The translations under genes and the position numbers were made by a program. From Cavenderia fasciculata (taxonomy: Eukaryota > Evosea > Eumycetozoa > Acytosteliales > Cavenderiaceae), in NCBI RefSeq assembly GCF_000203815.1, contig NW_004457703.1, forward strand, positions 124,001 to 188,000: DNA of 64,000 nt, read 5' to 3'. Below the pieces are notes generated by a model. It was not told the origin of the DNA. It did no database searches and saw only the letters and a program-made list of their open reading frames with translations. Shown here in pieces: positions 37,757 through 47,821 of the stretch. Each line of letters begins with the position of its first letter. The first letter of the stretch is position 1.

Positions 37757-39853
37757 TTACTTGTGAGCTGGAAAAGTATTGGCAACTTGAGTCCATTGTA
37801 AAGTATTTTCAGAAAGTTGTTTGATGGTGGTAGCAACTTGTTGGAGTGGAACACGGACTTGAATCATAGTGTCACGTTCACGAAGGGTGACAGTTTGATC
37901 TTCGACAGTGGTGAAATCAATGGTGATGGCGAATGGGATACCAATCTCATCGGTACGGGCGTATCTACGACCAATGGCGACACCAGACTCGTCGACCTTG
38001 CTAGAGATACCTTGTTCCTTGAGGAGACGGGTAATTTGTTGGACAAATGGAGCAAGAGCTTCGGATTGGGTGAGTGGGAGAACAGAGGTCTTGACAGGTG
38101 CGATGATGGCTGGCAAAGAGAGGACGGCTCTGTCGAGCTTCTTGTTGGCATCTTCAGCCTTGTCTTCTTCGGTAGCTGGACGCACAGAGTAACTGTGTTC
38201 CAAGAGCGAATAGATGATACGACCGAGACCAAAAGATGGTTCAATGACATGTGGAGCAAATGATTGACCGGTCAATTTCTTGGTGGCTTGAGTAAACGAG
38301 ACCATTTCCTTGGTGATGTTGTAACCTTGGTCGTTGACGACAATAGTGGCAGAGCCGGCGGCGTCGAGTTCGTCACGCAACTTTAATGCCTCTTCCATCT
38401 TGGTGGCCAAACCTTCGAGGTAGTCCATTGGGGCCTTGGCGTCCTTTTTAAAGGTGCTGCCCATCTTGCTCTTGTTGATCTTGACATCGACCACCTCGAT
38501 TGTCTTGGGACCGTCCTTAAACTCTTCAAAGGCGACCAAGGGGATACGCGAGGCGTCCGAATGCACAGTGAGATCGTAACAGCTACGATCAGCATGACCA
38601 ACACACTCGATCCAACCGTACGAGGTGTGAATCTCAGCGTCCCAACAGTCAGAGGCATAATGGGCCATTTCATTTTGTTGATGTTGACGGAATCTCATAC
38701 GTTCGGGTTTGATACCAATAGTATGAAGGAACAATTGAGTACGACACATAAAGTAGGCAAGTGTTTGGTTATTAATAGTACCTTGTTTAACTGCATCACC
38801 AAATGTCATCTCTACTACCTTTTTATCACCATCTTGAGCTTCCGATGTTAATAAATTAGCTTTAATATTTGCTACTTCTTCAAACTAAATAGAAAAGGAA
38901 ATATATAATGTTAACATTGATATATTTTTAGATTTGATTTGTTTTCTTTTTTTGTCTTTTACCTTTGGATGAGATTTATCATGTGGATTGACGAAATGTT
39001 CAATTTCAGCCATTGTGAATTCACGTACACGAAGAAGACCAGAACGTGGAGCGATTTCGTTACGGAAAGAGTTACCAATTTGAGCAGCGGCAAATGGAAG
39101 TTTGTTGGCGTTGTAATCGAGGAGACGCTTAAAGTTGACAAAGATACCTTGAGCGGTTTCTGGACGCATGAAACCAACCAATTGACCAGATGGACCGATT
39201 TGAGTTTGGAACATGAGATTGAATGGGTATGGCTCGGTGATGGCATTACCAGTGTCTGGACACTTGACACCATACTTTTTGAGTGCTTCGGTCAATTGAG
39301 ATTGACCATAGTCACCAGCCTTGGCACGTACATGAGTGAGCTCTTCCTTGCGTTCAGCAGTGATCTTTTTGTCTTCCAACAACTTGTCGATATGTTGTTC
39401 GAGCAAATGATCGGCACGGTAGCACTGCTTGGTGATCTCATCCTTGACCATGAAATCGGCAAACTTGGCAACGTGACCAGATGTCTTGAGGACAACCTCT
39501 GGTGTAAGAGATGTACAATCAACTTCGAGCATATCTTCGTTGATGACAAAGTGTTGACGCCACAAGTTGATCAAGTTGGCCTTGATTGCACAACCTGGGG
39601 GACCATAGTCATAGAGACCTGCTACACCACCATAAATCTCAAATGCTGGTGTAATAAAGAATCTACGTTTCATCAAGTCTTCTAAACCTGCTCTACTAAA
39701 TGCTTGTTGTGACATGTCTGTTTCTTTACTTTTACTACTGTAATATGAATAATTTGAATTGGTTGTTTTTGTTGTTGATATGAATTGAGTTGTTGTTGTT
39801 GTTGTTATTGATAATGATCTTCTTACAAATGAAAAGGATCTTTGAATGTACAT
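37757..39853 (-). CDS. glyS: Glycyl-tRNA synthetase, with mitochondrial-targeting and cytosolic starts
   Basis: Exons 39853-38963 and 38884-37757. It is a class II enzyme of the eukaryotic alpha2 type. Motif regions are clear: [60 protein letters not shown] (motif 2), [11 protein letters not shown] (motif 3), and the anticodon-binding domain from VLPLTQSE onward. ATG 39853 gives 672 aa with a leader [20 protein letters not shown], rich in Arg/Ser/Thr and free of acids, a convincing mitochondrial presequence. ATG 39715 ([14 protein letters not shown]) gives 626 aa starting at the normal cytosolic position. Using two starts in one gene is known for this enzyme in other eukaryotes. Coding GC is high, as in MPP-alpha. 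Confidence 0.95.
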
Positions 39854-40898
39854 ATACTCTACTCTAACAAAAAGAAGAAGAAGAAATGAGAAGACGATAA
39901 GAAGAATTGAAATCAAGATAACCACTCAATTTGAGCGAGTTTTCTTTGATGTTCCCAAAAATCTCACATAATGCATTTTTTTATTTTTTTTTCTCTCTCA
40001 TTCCCCAAATTCCGTTGCCGGCAATATTAATATTATTGATTGGCTCCCATATATTAGATCTATAACATTAACATAGTATTCAATCCAAATTAAAAAATCT
40101 TTTATTTTTTGGAACTTCAATTTATTTTGGAATATTGAAACAATAAATTTTGAAAATTTGGAAAAAAAATGAAAATAATAATAATTAATTTGTTTTTTCA
40201 GCAGTTGACGTTTATAAAAATTAAAAACAATTATTTTTAGAACTGGTTGGAAAACAAAAATCAAAATTAATTATTTTATAATATTTTGAAATTCAAAAAT
40301 AAATCAGTTTAATTTAAATATTTGGTCTTTTTTATTTTTTTTTTTTGATTTTAAGAATTTTAAAAACTATTTGATATTTTGGACACCAATGTTGAGATGG
40401 ATGGGTTGGTTAGAACAATAGACCAACGTTGGAGATTTTAAAAATGATTTTAAAAACGGTGTCCTTTTTGTTTTTTTTTCAAATGACCTTTTTTAGATTT
40501 AGAGATCAACGTTTAATTTTGAAGCTCCTCCCATATGTTCATAGGACCGTGTCTCGAGGAGGAGGCCAACTCAATGTTCCTCCAAAAGACCTAAAATTTA
40601 ATTAAAACAAATCAAAACTCCAACTGTTTGACAATATCGGTGGTTCCAGTACTGATAATCTAAACAGTTGATGTACGATTCAATTAATTAAATTAAATTA
40701 TTTGAAGTTGTTTGACAAACTATAATTTCGAAGATTAACTGACTCTTGTTTAAATCTCTACAACTACTATATATAAACATTGTTTTACAATCATTCTCAT
40801 TTCAAAACTTTTAAAAGTTAAAAACATTAATAATAATAATCAACAAATATATATTTCCCTTTATGAAATAATAATAATATTTATATAAATATTTAATA
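39854..40898. other. Intergenic region with inverted repeats upstream of expansin-like gene
   Basis: No gene seen. Two interrupted inverted repeats stand out: GGACACC (40381) with GGTGTCC (40458), and CAACTGTTT (40621) with AAACAGTTG (40662). A CTCCTCC/GGAGGAG pair lies near 40525-40565. A CTATATATAAAC TATA-like box lies near 40767-40778, about 125 bases before the expansin-like ATG. Confidence 0.5.
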
Positions 40899-42217
40899 AT
40901 GAAATTTTCAAAACAATTAATAGCCATTAGTTCTATATTAATGGTAACCATTTCTGGTGTACTTGGTGCAACAGATTTGGGTGAATGTTTCTCATCAAGA
41001 TCCACATGGTATGAAGCCGTCGAACATGGAAACTGTGGATATGGTCCACTCGAAGGTCCAACCGGTCCAGGTCATCGTTTCATTGCAGCTGCCGCTACAG
41101 CAGTCTACAATGGTTCAAGTGCATGTGGTGAATGTTATGAAATAAATGGTCCAATGGGTACTCAAGTTGTAACTGTATGTAATAATTAAAAGAAAAAGTG
41201 AAATTCAAAAATATTAATTAATTTAATTAATTATTTTTTTTACCTTTTTTTTAGATTGTTGACCAATGTCCAGATCCAGGATGGTGTGATACTTCATTCC
41301 CACATTTTGATTTATCACCTGAAGCATTTGCTGTAGCTGGAGGTAGCACTGTTGGAGTATTTATGAGTACTGCCAAGAAGGTGTCTTGCGACTATGTCCA
41401 AGGTCCTATCAAGCTGTTGATGAAGGATGCCGATACTACTGCCCAATGGTTTGAATTTATGGTATTTAATCACAAGGTTGGTTTGGACCATATCGACATT
41501 GAAACTGCCGATGGCAAGGTCATCTCACTCCCACGTCGTCTTTACAACTACTGGACCTACTCTGGCGAGCAAGGTCAAGTCAAGTTCCCCATCGTTGCTC
41601 GTGTCTACTCCAAGTATGGCGAGCGTGTTGATGTCATGGTCAAGTCGTTCACCCGTGCTGTCGTGACCGAGGGAACCGGCCAATTTGGCGAGCCAGTCAC
41701 CGGTATCAAGGACGCTTGTGTCGCTCCTCTTCCAGTTGACGCACAAGGTTGGATCTACCACAATGGATCGCTTGTCAAGCCACTCGACTACAACCACCCC
41801 AATCTTGGATGGGCCGATTGGTCTTCCAACGCCAATATTAACTGGGCCGATACATCTGCTGCCAGAGAGGGTGGCGCTGCAGTCTGCTCTGCCACCATCA
41901 ACCCCATCGGATCCATTCAAATCGGTACCGACCTCCCAGTCGAGTGGGCACCTCTTTTTGACAGTCTCGAGTTTTACATCAAGGGTGACTCTGCCATCAG
42001 CACACTCGCCGTCGGCTATGCCACCACTGTCACCGTACCAGTCTCCACCTCTTGGACTAAACAAACCTTTTCACTCTCGTCCCTCGGTGCACCAGACTCT
42101 CTTGGCAAACCAACCAACCTCGCTTTTAGAAACATAGGTTCATCTGCATTTAAAATCTATCTTGATGATATCAAACTTGTCCCAATCGCAAATACAAATA
42201 CTTCTTCATCATCTTAG
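40899..42217 (+). CDS. expl: Expansin-like secreted protein
   Basis: Exons 40899-41174 and 41255-42217, giving 412 aa. Signal peptide MKFSKQLIAISSILMVTISG, likely cut after VLGA. Domain 1 is a six-stranded double-psi barrel related to GH45: CFSSRSTWYEAVEHGNCGYG, SACGECYEINGP, and, across the junction, VVTIVDQCPDPGWC and HFDLSPEAFAVAG. This Asp is the one conserved in expansins. Domain 2 follows from about residue 150 (IKLLMKDADTTAQWFEFMVF), and a C-terminal beta-rich region of about 150 residues after DACVAPLP is extra to a plain expansin. Expansin-like proteins loosen cellulose, here probably that of stalk or spore walls. The high-GC coding sequence suggests strong expression. Confidence 0.93.
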
Positions 42218-42940
42218 AGAAAAATAGAAAATAGAATCTGTAAATAATAAATTAAATTAATAAAAAGCAATCAAAACAAAACATTTGTTACAATAAGAGT
42301 ATTTTTGTACAATCCCTTTTAAAAAAATCAAATCAAATCTATCTATACTTACTATTTAATTTGTTTGTTTATCTTATCTTATCTTATACTATTCTTGATT
42401 AATTCTATTCTTTTTTCAAAAGAGGCAAACAATGATGTAGATGCAGGCAGTGGGTGTTGAGTGAAAGACTTTCTCGAAAGATATGTGATTAAATATCACT
42501 CAATGTTTGCAGGTTGGCAGTAACCCGTACACATTTAAAAAGTAATGGGGAAAATAGATTATGATTCGTCTGGCCGTGATGTCTATGGTTCCTTGCCCCT
42601 TTGGTTCATTGTTTTTCAAATATTTCCAAAGAAGTTGATCAATAGATATTTATGTGATAATCTTTAGATTTATTAGACTTGGTTACAATAAACCCTTGGT
42701 ATACACGATTAAAACTTGAACTTTCCATTGGTTTATTCAACTTTTCTGAATGATATTTTTTTAATCAATAAAATATCTCGAAGATTTTTTTTACTGTCTC
42801 AAAGACAAGCAAACCGTCGTCATCATAAACCGTCAAGTGATCATTCTCTTTCGCGTTTCATTTTTCATTTTCATTCTATTTCATCAATCTCTCTCTATAC
42901 TCTACATATACATACATATAATATCTTTATATTTAAAAAA
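42218..42940. other. Intergenic region with a candidate structured element
   Basis: Between the expansin-like gene and the hydrolase. It holds the nested inverted repeats described at 42425-42510. The frame in front of the hydrolase is open from 42716, but without an ATG, so it is leader, not protein. Confidence 0.55.
42425..42510 (+). ncRNA. Candidate structured RNA: nested inverted repeats
   Basis: Outer arms GCAAACA (42425-42431) and TGTTTGC (42504-42510). Inner arms TTGAGTGA (42457-42464) and TCACTCAA (42496-42503), directly next to the outer 3' arm. A hairpin CTTTC-TC-GAAAG sits at 42469-42480. ATGATGT just after the outer 5' arm resembles a C box, but no D box CTGA precedes the 3' arm, so a C/D snoRNA is not supported. 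The strand is assumed; the folding could equally be in the other direction or be a DNA-level cruciform. Confidence 0.3.
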
Positions 42941-43666
42941 ATGGAACCAATTCAAGTAACCAAACCAACACCAAAAGTTAAAGTAGTTTTGGTTCACGGG
43001 TCATGGTGTGATGCAGGGATTTGGAGAAAGGTTTTAGTTCGACTCGCCAAGAGACATCAAGTCTATGGTGTACAATTACCATTGACATCATTGACTGACG
43101 ATGTTGAAGCTTTGAGAAGACTGGTTGAAAGAATCGATGGAAAGGTATTATTGGTAGGTTACTCTTATGGTGGTTTTGTCATCTCTGAAGCCGTTCCCAA
43201 ACTACAAAACAAGGTTGCCGGTCTACTCTTTGTCAATGGTATCATTCCAAGTGAAGGTCAAAACTTGGATGCCGCCCTAGGAGGTAACCTTCAGTTCCCA
43301 TCAGACGGCCTTATGCTTCCAGACGGCTACGGTAATCTCTGGCTCAATCCAACTTTATTCAAGACTGTATTGGCTCACGATGCTTCCGATGCTGATTGCG
43401 CAGTCTGGCTACAAACCCAAAAACCACTCGGTCTCAAGTGTGTCTATGAGCATGTTACCACACTTGGTTACAAGGGTCTTCCATGTTGGTACCAAATATC
43501 CGACGAGGATCGTATTCTCCCACTCGCTGCACAAACTGCAATGTCTGCAATGGTCAATGCCAAAGTACTCCACCTCCCAGCCAGTCACGCATCTCTCATC
43601 ACCAAAGACAAAGAAGTTGCTAAATTCATTAAAGGTGCTGTCTCTGAATTGGATTTAACACTCTAA
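42941..43666 (+). CDS. Alpha/beta-hydrolase (esterase-like)
   Basis: A single exon of 241 aa. ATG 42941 is the only in-frame ATG in this open stretch before the conserved fold. VKVVLVHGSWCDAGIWRKVL has the oxyanion-hole HG motif. GYSYGGFVISEA contains the nucleophile elbow G-x-S-x-G. ISDEDRILP carries the likely catalytic Asp, and LPASHASLIT the catalytic His. The arrangement fits the small EstC / methyl-esterase-like group (salicylate-binding and pyrethroid hydrolase relatives). Its substrate cannot be deduced. There is no signal peptide, so it is cytosolic. Confidence 0.9.
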   Translation: MEPIQVTKPTPKVKVVLVHGSWCDAGIWRKVLVRLAKRHQVYGVQLPLTSLTDDVEALRRLVERIDGKVLLVGYSYGGFVISEAVPKLQNKVAGLLFVNGIIPSEGQNLDAALGGNLQFPSDGLMLPDGYGNLWLNPTLFKTVLAHDASDADCAVWLQTQKPLGLKCVYEHVTTLGYKGLPCWYQISDEDRILPLAAQTAMSAMVNAKVLHLPASHASLITKDKEVAKFIKGAVSELDLTL

Positions 43667-44037
43667 TATACATACATATATAAATAAATAAATAAATTAA
43701 AATATACATATATGGTAATAAAAAATAATATATTAATGATCCCCAAAACCAAAGACAAACATACTAAAGCTAAAAACTACACTATATAGAACCCAAGGAG
43801 GTTGGGTGTTGATTCTCTGAACTGCATCAGCGGAAATTAATAAAAATTAAATTATTAATAAAAAAGTATAACTACTACTGTATTTTTGTGTAGGGTAGCA
43901 AGCAACCCCCTCCCTCTCATTGTATATTAGATTAGTAACACTATTTATTATTATTTATTTTACTTTTACTTTTTACTCAATCTATTATTATTATATTAAA
44001 CTAGTACACTAGTTTTAAATCATCACAGCAGCACAAC
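43667..44037. other. Intergenic, short hairpin CCCAAGGAGGTTGGG
   Basis: AT-rich. It contains a GC-richer patch at 43791-43836 with a 5-bp hairpin followed by TGTTGATTCTCTGAACTGCATCAG. I cannot match it to a known RNA. Confidence 0.4.
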
Positions 44038-45783
44038 ATGTCACATGAAATATTACAAACAGGATTACAACTAGCTAAACAGGCAGTTGAAGCAGACACA
44101 TCAAAACAATATACTCTGGCATCGCAGTTGTATGAACAAGCAATACTCAACCTTAAACTAGCGATTGTCAGCGAAAAGGATCCATCGAGGACTGCTCTTG
44201 TAAAGACAAAGATTGAAGAATACACAAATCGTAACAAGTTTATAAAGAATTTAGCTTCTTCTTCTTCCTCTTCAACTAGCACAGGTGTTGGAGGTAATAG
44301 TAATAATAGTAATGCAATATTCAACTTTCCATCAATACCATCATCAGTATCACCATCAGTAGCCAATGTAACATTACCATCAACTAATACTTATATGACT
44401 ACCAGTGTTGTACAACCATCATCTGCATCGATTAATCAATTCCCATCTGCTGGTGGTGTTGGTATGAATCAATCAACATCATCATTTGGTAGTACCGGTA
44501 GTTCAAATGATACTTTATCGAAACTATCATCTATGCCATCTGTTGGTGACCAATTCTCTTCAAAGAGTACAATGGGAAGAGTAGAGGCTGATGAAGTGGC
44601 AATGGGACTGGTTGCAAAGGGAAAACGTGAAGAAGAGTTGAGAGACTACAGAAAGGCATCTTCATACTATGAACAAGCGTGTTCATACTTTTTATTGGCA
44701 ATCAAGGGTGAACCTGATAGTATCATCAAACAAAGTTTAAATGACAAGGCAAAGATCTATCTTGAAAGAGTCGAGAAATTAAAACCATATGTTCAACATC
44801 AATTACAACTTGCTGCACAACAACAACAACAACAACAGCAACAACTTGCTGCTCAACAACAACAATCAAATTTCCCAACTTTACCAAATATTAATAATAG
44901 TGGTGGTAATATTTCAATGGCATCATTTCCAAATGTATCATCATCTTCATCTTCATCATCTTCATTATCTGGATTCCCACCCATTGTCAATAATAATAAT
45001 AATAATCATAATCATCATTTATCAACTGGTTCAATTGGAAATATGTCAACTATGATGTCGAGTGCATCAGGTATATCTCCACCACCATCAACACAAACGA
45101 TTAATATTATGCCTGGAAATGGGTTGGATCGATGTGCTGCTTGTAATGCTATATTGTCAACCAACTCGATACGTGCACTTGAACGTACATGGCATCCAGA
45201 GTGTTTCTCGGTTTCTATCATTTGTGCTGGTTGTCAAAAGCCATTCTCACTGACCAACCTCTCTCTAAAGGTAAAGGATAACAAGGCGTACCACCCATTA
45301 TGCTTTGAGTCAACAACCGGTCTCTACCAAGAGGAACGCCGTACTTTTGTCGGATCGAGCAAGTATCTCTTCTTTTCGATTCAATTGCAACGCAAGTTTT
45401 ATCGTGCCGGTGAAACCATCCAGTTTGGTTTTCTCATTGATAATCCCACTTCGAAAAAGGTTGACAAGGTAGTAGCATACATTCTCATGACAGAGACACG
45501 TATGGAGATTGTCGGCTCTGCATATGACCGTCGTGCCAAAAAGACAACTGCCAAGCTTGGTCGTTGCGAATTCCACAACTCTACACGTTTCCCTCTGGTC
45601 AAAGACCGATTTGAAGGTGACTTTTTCTACGCCATTCCACCCAACATCCTACCATCCGAGGTGGCCGGTGTCGACGCCAGCTTTGTTCGTGAATACCAAT
45701 TGGTTGTCAAATGTGTCGGTCCTCCACTTAAAATTATGACTGTTAAATTAAGATTTAATCTAACTATATTAAATAAACAATAA
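44038..45783 (+). CDS. MIT-MIT-LIM-arrestin multidomain protein
   Basis: A single exon of 581 aa; ATG at 44038. MIT-like helical domain 1 (ILQTGLQLAKQAVEADTSKQ) is at about residues 5-68, and MIT-like domain 2 (EVAMGLVAKGKREEELRDYR) at about 185-250. After poly-Gln, Ser and Asn linkers comes one LIM zinc finger (CAACNAIL...RTWHPECF...CAGCQKPF...YHPLCF) at about residues 366-425. The C-terminal 150 residues (LQRKFYRAGETIQFGFLIDN to LRFNLTIL) are an arrestin-C-like beta sandwich. MIT domains dock on ESCRT-III tails, and arrestin folds bind cargo or receptors, so sorting at endosomes is likely. Dictyostelids have a set of arrestin-domain proteins (adc genes), and this fits them. I cannot give the number. 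Confidence 0.88.
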   Translation: MSHEILQTGLQLAKQAVEADTSKQYTLASQLYEQAILNLKLAIVSEKDPSRTALVKTKIEEYTNRNKFIKNLASSSSSSTSTGVGGNSNNSNAIFNFPSIPSSVSPSVANVTLPSTNTYMTTSVVQPSSASINQFPSAGGVGMNQSTSSFGSTGSSNDTLSKLSSMPSVGDQFSSKSTMGRVEADEVAMGLVAKGKREEELRDYRKASSYYEQACSYFLLAIKGEPDSIIKQSLNDKAKIYLERVEKLKPYVQHQLQLAAQQQQQQQQQLAAQQQQSNFPTLPNINNSGGNISMASFPNVSSSSSSSSSLSGFPPIVNNNNNNHNHHLSTGSIGNMSTMMSSASGISPPPSTQTINIMPGNGLDRCAACNAILSTNSIRALERTWHPECFSVSIICAGCQKPFSLTNLSLKVKDNKAYHPLCFESTTGLYQEERRTFVGSSKYLFFSIQLQRKFYRAGETIQFGFLIDNPTSKKVDKVVAYILMTETRMEIVGSAYDRRAKKTTAKLGRCEFHNSTRFPLVKDRFEGDFFYAIPPNILPSEVAGVDASFVREYQLVVKCVGPPLKIMTVKLRFNLTILNKQ

Positions 45784-46106
45784 TAATAAAAGAGATAGTA
45801 TATATCTTCAAATCGATTGATTCATGTCCAGGATCCGAAAAAGGGTCATATTTGACAAAAAAATAAAATAAAATTAAAAAAAGTTCAGTTGCCTTTTCTG
45901 AGGTGACCCTTTGAAAGATTTTTGCAAAGTTGAGGATAAGGATATTCTTGTGTATTACAGAGTAGAGTATTATTAGTAACTCTATTTGTTTCATTCTTCA
46001 TTCTATATTTATAACAGTAGTAGTAACAACTAGATTAGATAGATAGATAGAGAGGGATAGATAGATAGATAGATAGTAGACTATATATAGTTAGTTTGTT
46101 TAGAGG
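45784..46106. other. Intergenic, ATAG repeat before WASH gene
   Basis: AT-rich, with GATA repeats at about 46036-46076 just upstream of the WASH subunit start. No gene seen. Confidence 0.5.
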
Positions 46107-47362
46107 ATGCAAGTTTATGTTGATTATCGAAATGTTGCACCACTTGCACACAAAAAGACATTGGCCTATGTGAATAACTTTGTGATTAATACTACACAGT
46201 TCTTGAATCGATTCAGTTTACTGTGTGAACAAAAGTTGGTCGATGTATCAAACCACCTCAATCGTCTCGAGGTGACCATGTCACTACTCGAGATTAAATT
46301 GGGTTCGATCGATGGCTTGGAATCACTACCCACTGCAAATGCACCAACTTATCATACAACTACAAACACCTCTGGTGCTACAGCTCCACCCCCTCCACCA
46401 ACTGCAAGTTCTCCTGCTGCTCCACCAACATCATCTACAGCATCGGGTGGAGCTCCACCTCCACCACCACCACCTCCACCACCTGGTAAAGGTGCTGCTG
46501 CTGCTTCTGGTCCACCACCTCCACCCCCACCTCCATCCTCTTCACATCAATCAGACAATGAAGAGGAAATCATCATTGTTCCAACTGCTGCCTCAAATGG
46601 TGGTATTTCATATAAAGAGGATCCTAGATACGCTCCATTCTTTGATCTCAATAGAAAGGGTGTTCCCGTCGTTGCTTTCCAATCAAAGATGTTGGCTTTA
46701 GGTTTAGATCCAAATGCTATCTCGTAAGTTTAAAAACAAACAAACAAATAGAGAGAAAGAGAGAGACAAATAGTTTATAAATATTAATCTTTTTATTTTT
46801 TAGTAATCCTGATGGAATTAGTCAAGGTGCAGGAGGAGGATCATCATCCTCATCTATGGTTCCACCACCTCCAATGGTACCAAACCCACCTTCAAGAGAA
46901 AATAGTGGTAACAATCTTAATGAGTTTATTCCTCCTCCATCTCCACCAAAATCAGATGGAGAAGATGACGATCAAGACGACGATGACGATGATGATGACG
47001 ATGATGACGATGAAATCAAACCAATCATTACTACATCTGATCAAAATAACTCTAGCACTAGTGGACTTGTTGTTCCACCACCATTCATTCCACCACCACC
47101 ACCATCATCATCCAATCAAGACGATGATGATGATGATGACGATGATGACGACGATGATGACGATGACAATAACAATAACAATAATAATAACAGTAATAAT
47201 AGTATGGGAGGTGGATTAATGGTTCCACCACCAAGCATTCCACAAGATAATACAGACGATATATTTATACCAGCTCCACCACCATCAGGTCTTGAAGCAA
47301 TGATCGCTGCCAGACGAGCAAACGACGATGATGATGACGATGATGATGATGAAGATTGGTAA
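46107..47362 (+). CDS. washc3: WASH complex subunit CCDC53 (WASHC3)
   Basis: Exons 46107-46723 and 46804-47362, giving 391 aa. A subunit of the endosomal WASH complex, which activates Arp2/3. The N-terminal helical region (HKKTLAYVNNFVINTTQFLN, RFSLLCEQKLVDVSNHLNRL) matches the conserved core of CCDC53. A Pro-rich stretch follows (PPPPPPPPPPG and similar). YKEDPRYAPFFDLNRKGVPV and MLALGLDPNAISNPDG match the conserved C-terminal EDPRY and GLDP motif, which spans the intron. After that is an acidic, Pro- and Asp-rich extension (EDDDQDDDDDDDDDDDD). Animal CCDC53 is about 194 aa, so the extra length is largely low complexity. Confidence 0.94.
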
Positions 47363-47450
47363 ACAAACTAAACATAGAAACAAATTTGGAAAAACAATCA
47401 ACTAAACTTTTAAAAATGGGATAACTTACTTAATTAAAAATAATAACCAA

Positions 47451-47482
<32 letters not shown>

Positions 47483-47821
47483 CATAATAATAATAATAAT
47501 AATGGGTGGGCAAAATATAAATAATAAATCAATTTTTTTGTACAAAAAAAAATAACCAAAGAATTCTTTATTTATTTATTTATTGTTATTATTTATTTAA
47601 TAATTGGTCCAACAAATTTCATCAGAATTTCACTTCCAAAAAGAAAACAAAAAAAAAATAAAAAAAGAAAAAAAGGGGTAGTTCACACATCAATTTTGTT
47701 GTAATTAAATTCTTTTTTTTTTGTTTTATTAATCATTATTATTATTATTCTTCAGACTACTAGAAAGATCATTCGTTGATTGTATAGAAAGAAGAATTTA
47801 ATAGAGTAGTAGTAGTAGAAA
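47363..47821. other. Intergenic with AAT repeats, upstream of ubiquilin
   Basis: AAT runs (about 47457-47502), oligo-A and ATTT runs. Likely holds the ubiquilin promoter. No gene seen. Confidence 0.5.

Noticed and set aside
37817-38263. 148-aa plus-strand ORF opposite glycyl-tRNA synthetase
   Set aside because: It is the antisense of a conserved enzyme with strong codon bias; such open antisense frames are expected.
42425-42510. C/D-box snoRNA
   Set aside because: A C-box-like ATGATGT is present after the outer stem, but no CTGA D box precedes the 3' stem.
42716-42940. N-terminal extension of the alpha/beta-hydrolase frame
   Set aside because: It has no ATG, and composition is leader-like (CAT/TCT runs, poly-Phe). 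The conserved fold starts right after ATG 42941.
43791-43836. Possible spliceosomal or class I-type small RNA
   Set aside because: Only a 5-bp hairpin is present; I could not find the conserved 11-base motif of dictyostelid class I RNAs or an Sm site.
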